Of a stretch of 55,648 nucleotides of DNA, positions 1-7,334 are shown in pieces. The stretch lies in assembly GCA_017561935.1 (NCBI GenBank), contig JAFZBE010000014.1, forward strand, positions 1 through 55,648, given 5' to 3'. The notes below the pieces were generated by a model. The model saw only the letters and a list, made by a program, of their open reading frames with translations. It was not told the DNA's origin and made no database searches. How positions within the stretch are numbered: the first letter of the stretch is position 1; each line of letters starts with the position of its first letter. Source of the DNA: Bacteroidales bacterium. Lineage in GTDB: Bacteria; Bacteroidota; Bacteroidia; Bacteroidales; UBA3663. The translations under genes and the position numbers were made by a program.

Positions 1-39
1 CTCACGCCGGGTACACGGGTTCGAGTCCCGTAGGCGCTA
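1..39 (+). tRNA. tRNA-Glu(CTC), 3' part only
   Basis: The window opens inside a tRNA. A T-arm (ACGGG, loop TTCGAGT, CCCGT) is followed by the acceptor strand AGGCGCT and discriminator A. Upstream bases read as anticodon CTC, A37, C38, stem GCCGG and a four-base variable loop, the same layout as tRNA-Glu. The 5' half lies outside the window, so the identity is probable only. Confidence 0.6.
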
Positions 40-45
40 CATCTC

Positions 46-116
46 TGCTGTATGGTGTAATGGTAGCACGCGAGATTCTGGTTCTCTTAGTCTGGGTTCG
101 AGTCCTGGTACAGCAG
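46..116 (+). tRNA. tRNA-Gln(CTG)
   Basis: The acceptor strands TGCTGTA and TACAGCA are perfectly complementary. The D-arm is TGGTGTAATGGTAGCACG-like, as usual for tRNA-Gln, the anticodon loop is TTCTGGT (anticodon CTG), and the T-loop is TTCGAGT. The discriminator base is G. CCA is not encoded. It lies 6 bases after the preceding partial tRNA and 21 bases before the 5S gene, so the three are probably cotranscribed. Confidence 0.88.
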
Positions 117-137
117 CAATAGTCAAAGACTATAACA

Positions 138-248
138 TAAGGCGGTTATAGCACAAGGGCTCCACCTCTTACCATTCCGAACAGAGAAGTTATACCTTGT
201 AACGCCGATGGTACTGCGAAAGCGGGAGAGTAGGAAGCCGCCACCTTA
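138..248 (+). rRNA. rrf: 5S ribosomal RNA
   Basis: The gene holds conserved 5S blocks: CCACCTCTTACCATTCCGAA, CAGAGAAG and CGCCGATGGTACTGCGAAAG, ending in GAGAGTAGGAAGCCGCC. The ends GGCGG and CCGCC pair to form helix I. Unusually, the genes just upstream in the window are tRNAs, not 23S rRNA. The exact ends are uncertain by a few bases. Confidence 0.88.
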
Positions 249-252
249 CAGG

Positions 253-287
253 AGAGATCTGAGTTACTTTAGCTCAGGTCTCTTTTT
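253..287 (+). terminator. Rho-independent terminator after 5S rRNA
   Basis: An 11-bp stem (AGAGATCTGAG with CTCAGGTCTCT, one G-U pair) around a nine-base loop is followed by a T run. It closes the tRNA/5S transcription unit. Confidence 0.85.
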
Positions 288-367
288 GTATATATCCCTT
301 CTTTCAACAATCATATAACTTCAAAAGCATCCAAATGCAATAAAAAAAGAATAAAATATTGAAAAAG

Positions 368-399
368 TTTCGTCATGTCAGAAATAATGTGTATCTTTG
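368..399 (+). promoter_or_regulatory. Bacteroidetes-type promoter of the sugar permease
   Basis: A perfect -7 element TATCTTTG is at 392-399. A -33-like TTTCG lies 19 bases upstream. The following gene starts at 452, giving a leader of about 45 bases. Confidence 0.6.
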
Positions 400-451
400 C
401 GGCGCATTTGTCTGTCATACGTAAACAAATCTTGATTTACATATTTCTAAT

Positions 452-1678
452 ATGAGTAAAACATCTTTGACAACACGGAAATATCTGGTTCCGTTTATCC
501 TCATCACAACCCTCTTCTTCCTGTGGGGATTCGCACGTTCCATGTTGGATGTGCTGAATCAGCATTTCAAGGACACCTTGAACATTTCTATCGGACAAAG
601 TTCCTTGGTGCAGGTTTGTAGTTATTTGGCCTATTTCATGATGGCACTCCCGGCGGGAATATTTATCAGCCGATATGGATACCGCAGGGGCGTGGTCTTT
701 GGATTGCTGCTTTTTGCTGTCGGTGCTTTCATCTTTATCCCAGGTGCGCGGCTGGAAGCATTTTCAGTCTATTTGGGTGCCCTTTTCGTCATCGCATGTG
801 GATTGGCATTCTTGGAGACTGCAGCCAATCCATATTCCACTATGCTTGGCCCCAAGGAGACTGCCACCAGTCGTCTGAATCTGAGTCAGTCGTTCAATGG
901 TTTGGGAAGTTCGTTGGGTCCACTCATCATGGGCGGTTATCTCTTCAGCCAATCTGATGCCGATCTGTCACTTCCATACGCCGTGATGGGCATCGTGGTG
1001 ATGATTGTCGCTGTCATTTTCAGCAGGGTAAACCTTCCTGAAATACAGATTGAGGAAGAGCCGACAAATGCGGAAGCACCCAAGAATGCTTTGAAGACGC
1101 TGATGAGCAACCGATTGTTTGTGTTCGGCTTATTGGCTTTGCTGGCCTACGAGGTAAGTGAAATCAGCATCAATAGTTATTTCGTGCTCTTCGTGACAGG
1201 TATGGGATGGTTGAAAGCCGATGGGGCCAGCTATATATTGGGCTTAAGCTTATTCATCTTCATGGGTGGACGTTTCCTCGGTAGCTGGATCATGCGCAGT
1301 GTCAAACCGGCGCGTATGCTTTCGTGGTGTGCTGCTGGAAGTCTCCTCAGCATTCTGATGGTCATCCTGACTAGTTCATCGATGCAGAACGAAGTTTCGT
1401 GGACCCGCTATCTTCCCATAATTTTCCTGATGGTCAACTATCTGTGCGAATCCATCATGTTCCCCACCATCTACAGCATGGCTTTGAACGATGTGGCTCC
1501 AAGTCTGGTAGGTCGAGCAGGCAGTGTCCTGATGATGACACCTGTCGGAGGTTGCGCATTCCTATTGATGGGCATCATGGCCGACAATATCGGTTATGTC
1601 CTTCCGTTCTTCTTGCCATTATGTGGCTTCGTTGTTGTGCTGGCTTATGCCATTCGTAAGCGTCTTGCTGACAAATAG
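452..1678 (+). CDS. fucP: MFS sugar permease, FucP (L-fucose:H+ symporter) family
   Basis: A 408-residue inner-membrane transporter with about 12 hydrophobic segments, the size expected for the FucP/GluP branch of the major facilitator superfamily. The motif LETAANPY (about residues 121-128) and the following NLSQSFNGLGSSLGP stretch are typical of this branch, whose members import L-fucose, glucose or galactose with protons. The N-terminal FLWGFARSMLDVLNQHF also fits. The start is the ATG about 45 bases below a good promoter. The gene stands alone, with a strong hairpin downstream. The substrate cannot be fixed from sequence; no fucose catabolic genes lie next to it, so the symbol marks the family rather than a proven substrate. 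Confidence 0.85.
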   Translation: MSKTSLTTRKYLVPFILITTLFFLWGFARSMLDVLNQHFKDTLNISIGQSSLVQVCSYLAYFMMALPAGIFISRYGYRRGVVFGLLLFAVGAFIFIPGARLEAFSVYLGALFVIACGLAFLETAANPYSTMLGPKETATSRLNLSQSFNGLGSSLGPLIMGGYLFSQSDADLSLPYAVMGIVVMIVAVIFSRVNLPEIQIEEEPTNAEAPKNALKTLMSNRLFVFGLLALLAYEVSEISINSYFVLFVTGMGWLKADGASYILGLSLFIFMGGRFLGSWIMRSVKPARMLSWCAAGSLLSILMVILTSSSMQNEVSWTRYLPIIFLMVNYLCESIMFPTIYSMALNDVAPSLVGRAGSVLMMTPVGGCAFLLMGIMADNIGYVLPFFLPLCGFVVVLAYAIRKRLADK

Positions 1679-1708
1679 AAGATTCGTCAAAAGAAATAGT
1701 AGGATATT

Positions 1709-1749
1709 AAAGACGGGAGGTTCCAGCAAATGGAGCCTCCCGTCTTTTT
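1709..1749. terminator. Long hairpin terminator between convergent genes
   Basis: The stem AAAGACGGGAGG pairs with CCTCCCGTCTTT and continues through TCCA/TGGA; a T run follows on the plus strand. It ends the permease transcript. It may also slow the oppositely directed operon, but the minus-strand T run is weak. Confidence 0.85.
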
Positions 1750-1776
1750 AGTCGAGATATTACTTATAGATGTACG

Positions 1777-2640
1777 CTATTTCTTGCGACCCTTCTGATG
1801 GCGTGATTTGTGTTCAACTTTGATGCTTGGATCAGAAGCGGGCTCGGCTTTTGGTGCAAATTCGGTTCTCTTTCCCATGTCGGCGCGCACGACTCTGGGG
1901 CGCAGTCCACGTGGACCGTTACCGAAATGAATAACACCCTTGAGCATATCGGTCTCGATGCGACGGGCAATCTCCTCGGCGATGAGCATAGCTCCTGCAG
2001 CATTGGGGTGAATCTTGTCGGGCAGGAGGTCCATGAAGGGCTTCATGGGTTTGTAGAGGTCGATGACGGGAAGATTGCGTTCCTGAGCAACGGCGCGAAT
2101 GCGCGGGATTACCTCACCTACAATGACTGAATCTCGGATGGTCCACACTTCGCCATTGGCGGGAATGGGCAGACACAGGTAGATGTAGGGCTTGCTGGGC
2201 AATGCTTGGAACGAGTCGATCATGGCATTCAGGTCGCACATGAAGTCCGCGTGAAGCAGTGAATCGTAAGGTGTCTTCGAGTCGTTGGTACCAAGCTTGA
2301 TGGTTACGATGTCAGGATTGCTGGCCAAAGCTTTCTGGAAGCGGAACCATCGGCCATCGTGCATGTAAGGACGGTCGGTGCCATTCATGAGTGTATGGCC
2401 CGAGAGGCCGAAGTTCTGCACGTAGTAGCGGTCGCCCAAAAGCTCTTGAAGGCGTGCGGGATAAGCCTCGGTCTTCTTGTCCTTGAGGCCATGTCCTTCG
2501 GTGATGGAGTTGCCCACACAGGCTACGCGGATGGTGTCGTGGCCCATAAAGCGTGGTGCTTGTACAAAACGGGGACCAACTTGCTGTGCGACAGTAGGAA
2601 GCGCACAGGCGAGAAAAAGCGTAAGAATAAGGTTTTTCAT
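1777..2640 (-). CDS. Secreted SGNH/GDSL-family hydrolase (esterase)
   Basis: A 287-residue protein with a cleavable signal peptide (about residues 1-18) and the SGNH blocks in order: block I GNSITEG with the nucleophile Ser45, block II Gly in NFGLSGH, block III GTND (Asn119), and block V DKIHP with Asp208 and His211. All catalytic residues are present, so it should be an active periplasmic or surface ester hydrolase, for example deacetylating sugars or splitting lipid esters. The substrate is not identifiable. The C-terminal 35 residues are Lys/Arg-rich and not part of the fold. It follows the coiled-coil lipoprotein by 7 bases and is the last gene of the tkt-rpiB transcription unit. Confidence 0.85.
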   Translation of the reverse strand: MKNLILTLFLACALPTVAQQVGPRFVQAPRFMGHDTIRVACVGNSITEGHGLKDKKTEAYPARLQELLGDRYYVQNFGLSGHTLMNGTDRPYMHDGRWFRFQKALASNPDIVTIKLGTNDSKTPYDSLLHADFMCDLNAMIDSFQALPSKPYIYLCLPIPANGEVWTIRDSVIVGEVIPRIRAVAQERNLPVIDLYKPMKPFMDLLPDKIHPNAAGAMLIAEEIARRIETDMLKGVIHFGNGPRGLRPRVVRADMGKRTEFAPKAEPASDPSIKVEHKSRHQKGRKK

Positions 2641-2647
2641 TATCCCT

Positions 2648-3496
2648 TTATTTTGTTTGGATAATCAGATACTGCGAGCTTTCCCAGAAAGCATCGGGGT
2701 CGGTGATGCGGAGAGTTGTGGTCTCGTCGGGATTCTCGATGAGCAAGTAGGAGTTGGCCGGCTTCTCGGTGATGAGTTTGGCCTTCTTGCTGTTGATGTT
2801 AAGTTCCTTGAAGTCGCGGATATCGACCTTGGTGAACTTCGTGTTGTCGAGGTTGGCGTAGTCGGCCTTTTGCTTGAAGACGCCCTTGATGAGCCCTAAA
2901 TCGCGGAGCATGGACTTTGAACCAACGACGAAGTATGCGGTGTTGATGACCTGCTTCTGATAGTCGGCCACGTCCTGCAGCGCATCGCGAGCCTTGGTCA
3001 TGTTGGCTGTGTTCTCTTCGCTTTTGGCGAGGGTCTTCTCAAGCTGGGCGATGTCCTTCTTCCGGTTTGTCAGGTCGTTCTCAAGTTCGGCAATACGAAC
3101 CTCCTTGTCGTGAATCTCCTGACGCAGACGGCCAATAATGGTACGGAGTTCACGGATGTTGGCCTTGTCGCTCTTTGCCTGGTTCTCGAGTTTCTCGAGC
3201 TGTGTACGCTGGCGGGCAAGGAGGTCCTTGTAGTTCTGTATGCGATCCATGAGCTGCCTCTTGCTGGCCTTGGTTCCGTCTTCATTGTTTACAAAGAGGA
3301 GACCTTCCTGCGTGTCGATGCTGTCGAGACTGGCGGTGACAGAACCAATGAGGTCCTGCAGTTCTGTCATTTGCGTGGCAAGGGAATCCTTCACTTGGGC
3401 CAAAGCATCATATTCTGCCTGTGTCGGTCCTTGGGGCTTTTGGGTGCATGATGCCAGCAGAGCTCCTGTGACTAAGAGTATAAAAAGCTTTTTCAT
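2648..3496 (-). CDS. Coiled-coil lipoprotein of unknown function
   Basis: A 282-residue protein. The start chosen is ATG at 3496, whose ATGA overlaps the rpiB stop; a longer reading to 3580 would bury the signal sequence. The N-terminus MKKLFILLVTGALLASC is a lipoprotein signal with Cys17 as the lipidated residue. Residues from about 30 to 180 are charged and heptad-rich (Lys, Glu, Gln, Leu), consistent with a long coiled coil. The C-terminal 100 residues are more globular. I recognise no named family. The location next to pentose-phosphate genes probably reflects cotranscription rather than shared function. Confidence 0.8.
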   Translation of the reverse strand: MKKLFILLVTGALLASCTQKPQGPTQAEYDALAQVKDSLATQMTELQDLIGSVTASLDSIDTQEGLLFVNNEDGTKASKRQLMDRIQNYKDLLARQRTQLEKLENQAKSDKANIRELRTIIGRLRQEIHDKEVRIAELENDLTNRKKDIAQLEKTLAKSEENTANMTKARDALQDVADYQKQVINTAYFVVGSKSMLRDLGLIKGVFKQKADYANLDNTKFTKVDIRDFKELNINSKKAKLITEKPANSYLLIENPDETTTLRITDPDAFWESSQYLIIQTK

Positions 3497-3936
3497 TTTA
3501 CAGGAATGTCTTCGATACGTTGCTGATGACGACCTCCAGCGAACTCGGTGGAAAAGAACTCGTCGAGGCACTCGCGGCAAACTTCTTCGCTGATGAATCG
3601 GCCTGGGAAGACAATGACGTTCGCATTGTTGTGCTCACGAATGAGGTGCGCAATCTCGGGACGCCAAACGAGTCCAGCACGTATCTGCTGGTGCTTGTTG
3701 AGTGTCATTGAGATGCCTTCGCCGCTGCCACACATGGCGATGCCGGGATAGCATTCGCCAGCTTCGATGGCGTTGGCAAGAGCGTGGCCGAAGGTAGCAT
3801 AGTTACAGCTCTCCTCGGTGTAGGTGCCATAGTCATAATATTTGATACCTTTCTCATCGAGATATTTTTTGACAAACTGCTTTAGCGGAAACGCTGCGTG
3901 GTCGCTTGCCAAACCCACAAAATTCTTGATTTCCAT
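3493..3936 (-). CDS. rpiB: Ribose 5-phosphate isomerase B
   Basis: A 147-residue cytoplasmic enzyme interconverting ribulose 5-phosphate and ribose 5-phosphate. Near the N-terminus it has SDHAAFPLK, then DYGT, and the loop CGSGEGIS holding the catalytic Cys of the RpiB fold, followed by NKH. The length matches the family. The stop overlaps the ATG of the following lipoprotein (ATGA), indicating translational coupling. It follows transketolase by 64 bases that contain a strong hairpin. The pairing with tkt places both in the non-oxidative pentose phosphate pathway. The LacA/RpiB family also includes galactose-6-phosphate isomerases, but the context favours RpiB. Confidence 0.93.
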   Translation of the reverse strand: MEIKNFVGLASDHAAFPLKQFVKKYLDEKGIKYYDYGTYTEESCNYATFGHALANAIEAGECYPGIAMCGSGEGISMTLNKHQQIRAGLVWRPEIAHLIREHNNANVIVFPGRFISEEVCRECLDEFFSTEFAGGRHQQRIEDIPVK

Positions 3937-3953
3937 ATTGTTGTTTTATTATA

Positions 3954-3985
3954 CAAATGCACGGAATTGTGGTTCCGTGCATTTG
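3954..3985 (-). promoter_or_regulatory. 13-bp hairpin between tkt and rpiB
   Basis: A perfect inverted repeat (CAAATGCACGGAA with TTCCGTGCATTTG) has a six-base loop and lies in the 64-base gap of the operon. It has no T run on the minus strand. It is more likely an RNA processing or stability element than a full terminator. Confidence 0.6.
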
Positions 3986-4000
3986 AAAAATTTGGAGATA

Positions 4001-6025
4001 TTACTTGTTGAGCATCTTCTTCACCTGGTTGTAAACGTTCTGGCCGGTGAATCCAAGCTTCTCGTCGAGCACCTTGTAGGGAGCCGAGAAGCCGAAGCTT
4101 GAGAGACCCCAGATTTCCCCATCCTGACCAACGAGGCCTTCAAGGGTTACGGGCAGACCGGCTGTCATGCCGAACTTAGGCTTGCCGGGAGGCAGGATGC
4201 GGTTCTGGTAAACCTTGGGCTGACGACGGAAGAGGCCCTCGGAAGGCACGCTGACAACGCGGCACTTGATGTCGTTGGCGCGGAGCATCTCGGCACCAGC
4301 AACAAGAGTGGCAACTTCGGAACCAGAAGCGAGGAGGATTACGTCGAATTCTTCGTCGGAACCTGCTACGATGTAGGCACCCTTCTCGGTTTGGCTATAA
4401 TCGTTGCCGGCGGGCAGAGTCTTGATGTTCTGACGGCTGAAGATGAGGCCTGATGGGCTGACGGTGTTCTCCATTGCAAGCTTCCAAGCAGCTGTGGTCT
4501 CGTCGGAGTCGGCAGGACGAAGTACGAGCATCGAGTTGCGGCCCTTGTGGGTCTTGAGCTTCTCCATGAGGCGGATCTGTGCTTCCTGCTCAACGGGTTC
4601 GTGGGTTGGACCATCCTCACCAACGCGGAAGGCATCGTGGGTCCAGATGAACTTGACGGGGAGTTCCATGAGGGCAGCCATACGTACGGCGGGCTTCATG
4701 TAGTCGGAGAATACGAAGAATGTGCCGCAAGCTGGGATAACGCCTCCATGCAGTGCCATACCGATGCAGCAGCAAGCCATGGTGAGCTCGGCAACGCCAG
4801 CCTGGAAGAACGCTCCGCCGAAGTCGCCGCGAGTGATGGAACGTGTCTGCTTCAGGAAGCCGTCGGTCTTATCGGAGTTCGAGAGGTCGGCCGATGCGCA
4901 AATCATGTTAGGTACCTGTAGGGCGAGCTGGCTGAGGACTGCAGCCGAAGCGCTGCGTGTCGAGTCGTCGGCCTTCTGCGAAATCTTGCTCCAGTCGATG
5001 ACAGGAGCCTTGCCGCTGAACCAGTCCTTGAGCTGATGAGCCTTCTCGGGGTTCTTCTCAGCCCAGGCAGCCTTCTTGGCATACTTGGCATCCATGATCT
5101 TGCGGAGCTCAGCACGACGCTGGAGGTAGAGCTTCTTCACCTCGGGGAATACCTCGAATGGATTCTCGGGATCGCCGCCCAGGTTCTTGATGGTGTTGAT
5201 ATAAGCGTCGCCGCCGAGAGGTGCGCCGTGTGTCTTGCAGTTGCGCTCATACGAAGTGCCGTCGGCCTTGAGGGCACCTTTGCCCATGATGCACTTGCCG
5301 ATGATGAGTGTGGGCTGACCCTTGGTAGCCTTGGCGATGGTGAGTGCGCCACGGATCTGCTCAACGTCATTGCCGTTGATCTCGAGGACCTTCCAGCCCC
5401 ATGCACGATATTTGGCAGCGGTATCTTCGGAAGTGACAACCGATGTCTCGGTAGAGAGCTGGATGTCGTTGGAGTCGTAGAACATGACGAGGTTGTCGAG
5501 TCCGAGGGTGCCCGCGATGCGGCCTGCGCCCTGCGATACTTCTTCCTGAACACCACCGTCAGAAATATATGCATAAATGGTCTGGTCCATGATGCCTCCA
5601 CCGAGGAGAGCGTCAAGGTGCTTGGCAGCAATGGCTGCACCTACGGCATAGCAGTGACCCTGTCCGAGAGGACCGGAAGTGTTCTCGATTCCACGGTGAC
5701 GAACTTCGAGCTCGGGGTGACCGGTCACTTGTGAACCCCACTGACGGAGAGTCTGCAGCTCATCGGTAGTGAATTTGCCAGCGAGGCAGAGCTGAGCATA
5801 GAGCATGGGAGCCATGTGGCCGGGATCGAGGAAGAAACGATCGCGTCCTTCATAAGCCATGTTCTTTGGATCATACTCCAGGAACTCGCTGTAAAGTACA
5901 TTGATAAAGTCTGCACCACCCATGGCTCCGCCTGGGTGTCCACTCTTGGCCTTCTCGACCATAGCAGCAGCAAGGATGCGAATGTTATTGGCAGCCTTGT
6001 TCATTAACTCAATCGAATTGTTCAT
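4001..6025 (-). CDS. tkt: Transketolase
   Basis: A 674-residue thiamine-diphosphate enzyme moving two-carbon ketol units between sugar phosphates in the non-oxidative pentose phosphate pathway. It has SGHPGGAMGGADF near the N-terminus, GPLGQG, the thiamine-diphosphate site (ISDGGVQEEVSQGA, then YDSN), and the central pyrimidine-binding domain with RITRGDFGGAFFQ-like and THDAFRVGEDGPTHEPVEQ. The C-terminal domain is complete. The start is ATG at 6025, about 60 bases below a good promoter; the longer frame to 6109 would begin upstream of the transcript. rpiB, a lipoprotein and an SGNH hydrolase follow on the same strand. Confidence 0.96.
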   Translation of the reverse strand: MNNSIELMNKAANNIRILAAAMVEKAKSGHPGGAMGGADFINVLYSEFLEYDPKNMAYEGRDRFFLDPGHMAPMLYAQLCLAGKFTTDELQTLRQWGSQVTGHPELEVRHRGIENTSGPLGQGHCYAVGAAIAAKHLDALLGGGIMDQTIYAYISDGGVQEEVSQGAGRIAGTLGLDNLVMFYDSNDIQLSTETSVVTSEDTAAKYRAWGWKVLEINGNDVEQIRGALTIAKATKGQPTLIIGKCIMGKGALKADGTSYERNCKTHGAPLGGDAYINTIKNLGGDPENPFEVFPEVKKLYLQRRAELRKIMDAKYAKKAAWAEKNPEKAHQLKDWFSGKAPVIDWSKISQKADDSTRSASAAVLSQLALQVPNMICASADLSNSDKTDGFLKQTRSITRGDFGGAFFQAGVAELTMACCCIGMALHGGVIPACGTFFVFSDYMKPAVRMAALMELPVKFIWTHDAFRVGEDGPTHEPVEQEAQIRLMEKLKTHKGRNSMLVLRPADSDETTAAWKLAMENTVSPSGLIFSRQNIKTLPAGNDYSQTEKGAYIVAGSDEEFDVILLASGSEVATLVAGAEMLRANDIKCRVVSVPSEGLFRRQPKVYQNRILPPGKPKFGMTAGLPVTLEGLVGQDGEIWGLSSFGFSAPYKVLDEKLGFTGQNVYNQVKKMLNK

Positions 6026-6083
6026 TGTTTGTAGATTATTGGTAATTGGTAGTAGTTGTAATTGATTTTTATTTATTTCGGGG

Positions 6084-6114
6084 CAAAGATAATGATTAAT
6101 TTTGTACATACAAA
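6084..6114 (-). promoter_or_regulatory. Promoter of the tkt-rpiB operon
   Basis: Reading the minus strand, TTTG (6111-6114), 19 bases and TATCTTTG (6084-6091) match the Bacteroidetes consensus. The -33 box lies in the T run of the preceding lptG terminator. Confidence 0.72.
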
Positions 6115-6116
6115 AT

Positions 6117-6150
6117 AAAATGCACCAAATTTGCGTAGTTGGTGCATTTT
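6117..6150 (-). terminator. Terminator of the LptF/G-type permease gene
   Basis: The stem TGCACCAA/TTGGTGCA, extended by A-T pairs, has a ten-base loop and a T-rich run on both strands. It separates the lptG transcript from the downstream tkt promoter. Confidence 0.75.
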
Positions 6151-6185
6151 TTTCACTTTTTTATCTTTTTGATAGGACGATGTGG

Positions 6186-7265
6186 TTACTTTGGAGCTTT
6201 CTTTTCATAGACATACCAGCAAAGCGGCAGGTAAACAAGGTTAGGTAGCCAAACTGCAAGTATTACGCTCATTGCGCCACTCACGGCAAACGACGAACTG
6301 ACGGTCTGGAAAAGGATATAGGTAAAAGCCAGCACAAGGCCGATACCCAGGTTGATACCCATGCCACCGCGAATTTTCTTGGACGAAAGACATACGCCCA
6401 GGAACGTCAGGATGAACGAGGTAGCTATGGCCGCAAAGCGCTTGTGGTATTCAATCTCGTATTCCTTGATGTTGCCCACGCCACGGCCACGCTGCTTGTC
6501 GATATACTCCTTCAGGGCAGGTGTGGTGAGTTTCTCCATATCTTTCGAGCCCACAATGATGTCCTCGGGTGCCACGTGTACAACGGTGTCGATGGCATAG
6601 CCTTCGGTGATGGTCTCGCCACGGTCGGTGATGTCGCGTATCTTGTAGTTGGTGAGGTGCCAGGTGTCGTTGCCCTCCCACGATGCGCGATCGGCAGTGA
6701 GACGTGAGACAAGCTGTGTGCCCTCGAACTTCTCAAGTGCAAATCGATAGCCCGTCTGGCTGTCGCGGTCGAAGGAATAGAAGAACGCCACCTCGCCGGG
6801 AGCCACCATGAACTGGTTGTTGTATTGCGTCTTCTTGTCCTTGTCCTTGTAGTATTGCTTGAGCAAAGCCAGGCGCGGCACCGACGTGACGGGAATGACC
6901 CAACTGTTGAGAGCAAATGTAAGCAGTCCAAGGAAAAGCGCCGACAACATGTAGGGACGTAAGAGGCGATTGAACGAGATGCCCGTAGCGAGCATGGCAA
7001 TGATTTCGGAGTTGCCTGCCAGCTTGGAGGTGAAGAAGATGCATGCTACGAAGATGACGAGAGGTGACAACATGTTGGCCATATACGGGATGAACGTACA
7101 ATAGTACTTGAATATGGCGAAGGTGGGCGCCTCATGCTCTGCAAAGTTGTCCATCTTCTCGTTGTAATCGAGGACCACTGCAATGGCCATGATGAGCAGG
7201 ATTGCAAAGAAAAAGGTGCCCAGGAACTTCCTGATGATGTACCAATCGATCTTCTGTAAAGACAT
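6186..7265 (-). CDS. LptF/LptG-family permease (LPS export)
   Basis: A 359-residue YjgP/YjgQ-family inner-membrane protein, the usual size. Three hydrophobic helices lie near the N-terminus (about residues 12-33, 55-80, 98-122). A soluble beta-rich middle follows (about 130-270). Three helices lie at the C-terminus (about 275-355). In the family, LptF and LptG with LptB form the ABC transporter that extracts lipopolysaccharide and passes it to the periplasmic bridge. Which of the two paralogues this is cannot be decided with certainty; the N-terminal DWYIIRKFLGTF resembles LptG-type openings. It follows typA across a 69-base repeat-filled gap and ends at a terminator. Confidence 0.88.
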   Translation of the reverse strand: MSLQKIDWYIIRKFLGTFFFAILLIMAIAVVLDYNEKMDNFAEHEAPTFAIFKYYCTFIPYMANMLSPLVIFVACIFFTSKLAGNSEIIAMLATGISFNRLLRPYMLSALFLGLLTFALNSWVIPVTSVPRLALLKQYYKDKDKKTQYNNQFMVAPGEVAFFYSFDRDSQTGYRFALEKFEGTQLVSRLTADRASWEGNDTWHLTNYKIRDITDRGETITEGYAIDTVVHVAPEDIIVGSKDMEKLTTPALKEYIDKQRGRGVGNIKEYEIEYHKRFAAIATSFILTFLGVCLSSKKIRGGMGINLGIGLVLAFTYILFQTVSSSFAVSGAMSVILAVWLPNLVYLPLCWYVYEKKAPK

Positions 7266-7330
7266 TCGAACCTTTCTTAACCTTTTGAACCTTTCGAACC
7301 TTTCTTAACCTTTCGAACCTTTCTTAACCT
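7266..7330. repeat. Intergenic 9-10 bp tandem repeat (GAACCTTTC / TTAACCTTT)
   Basis: The whole gap between typA and the permease is made of alternating units GAACCTTTC and TTAACCTTTC or TTAACCTTTT, about seven copies. The same units occur after folD at 38290. No coding or promoter signal is visible inside it. Confidence 0.85.
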
Positions 7331-7334
7331 TCAA

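Noticed and set aside
3497..3580. 28-residue N-terminal extension of the coiled-coil lipoprotein
   Set aside because: It overlaps rpiB and precedes a clear lipoprotein signal starting at 3496.
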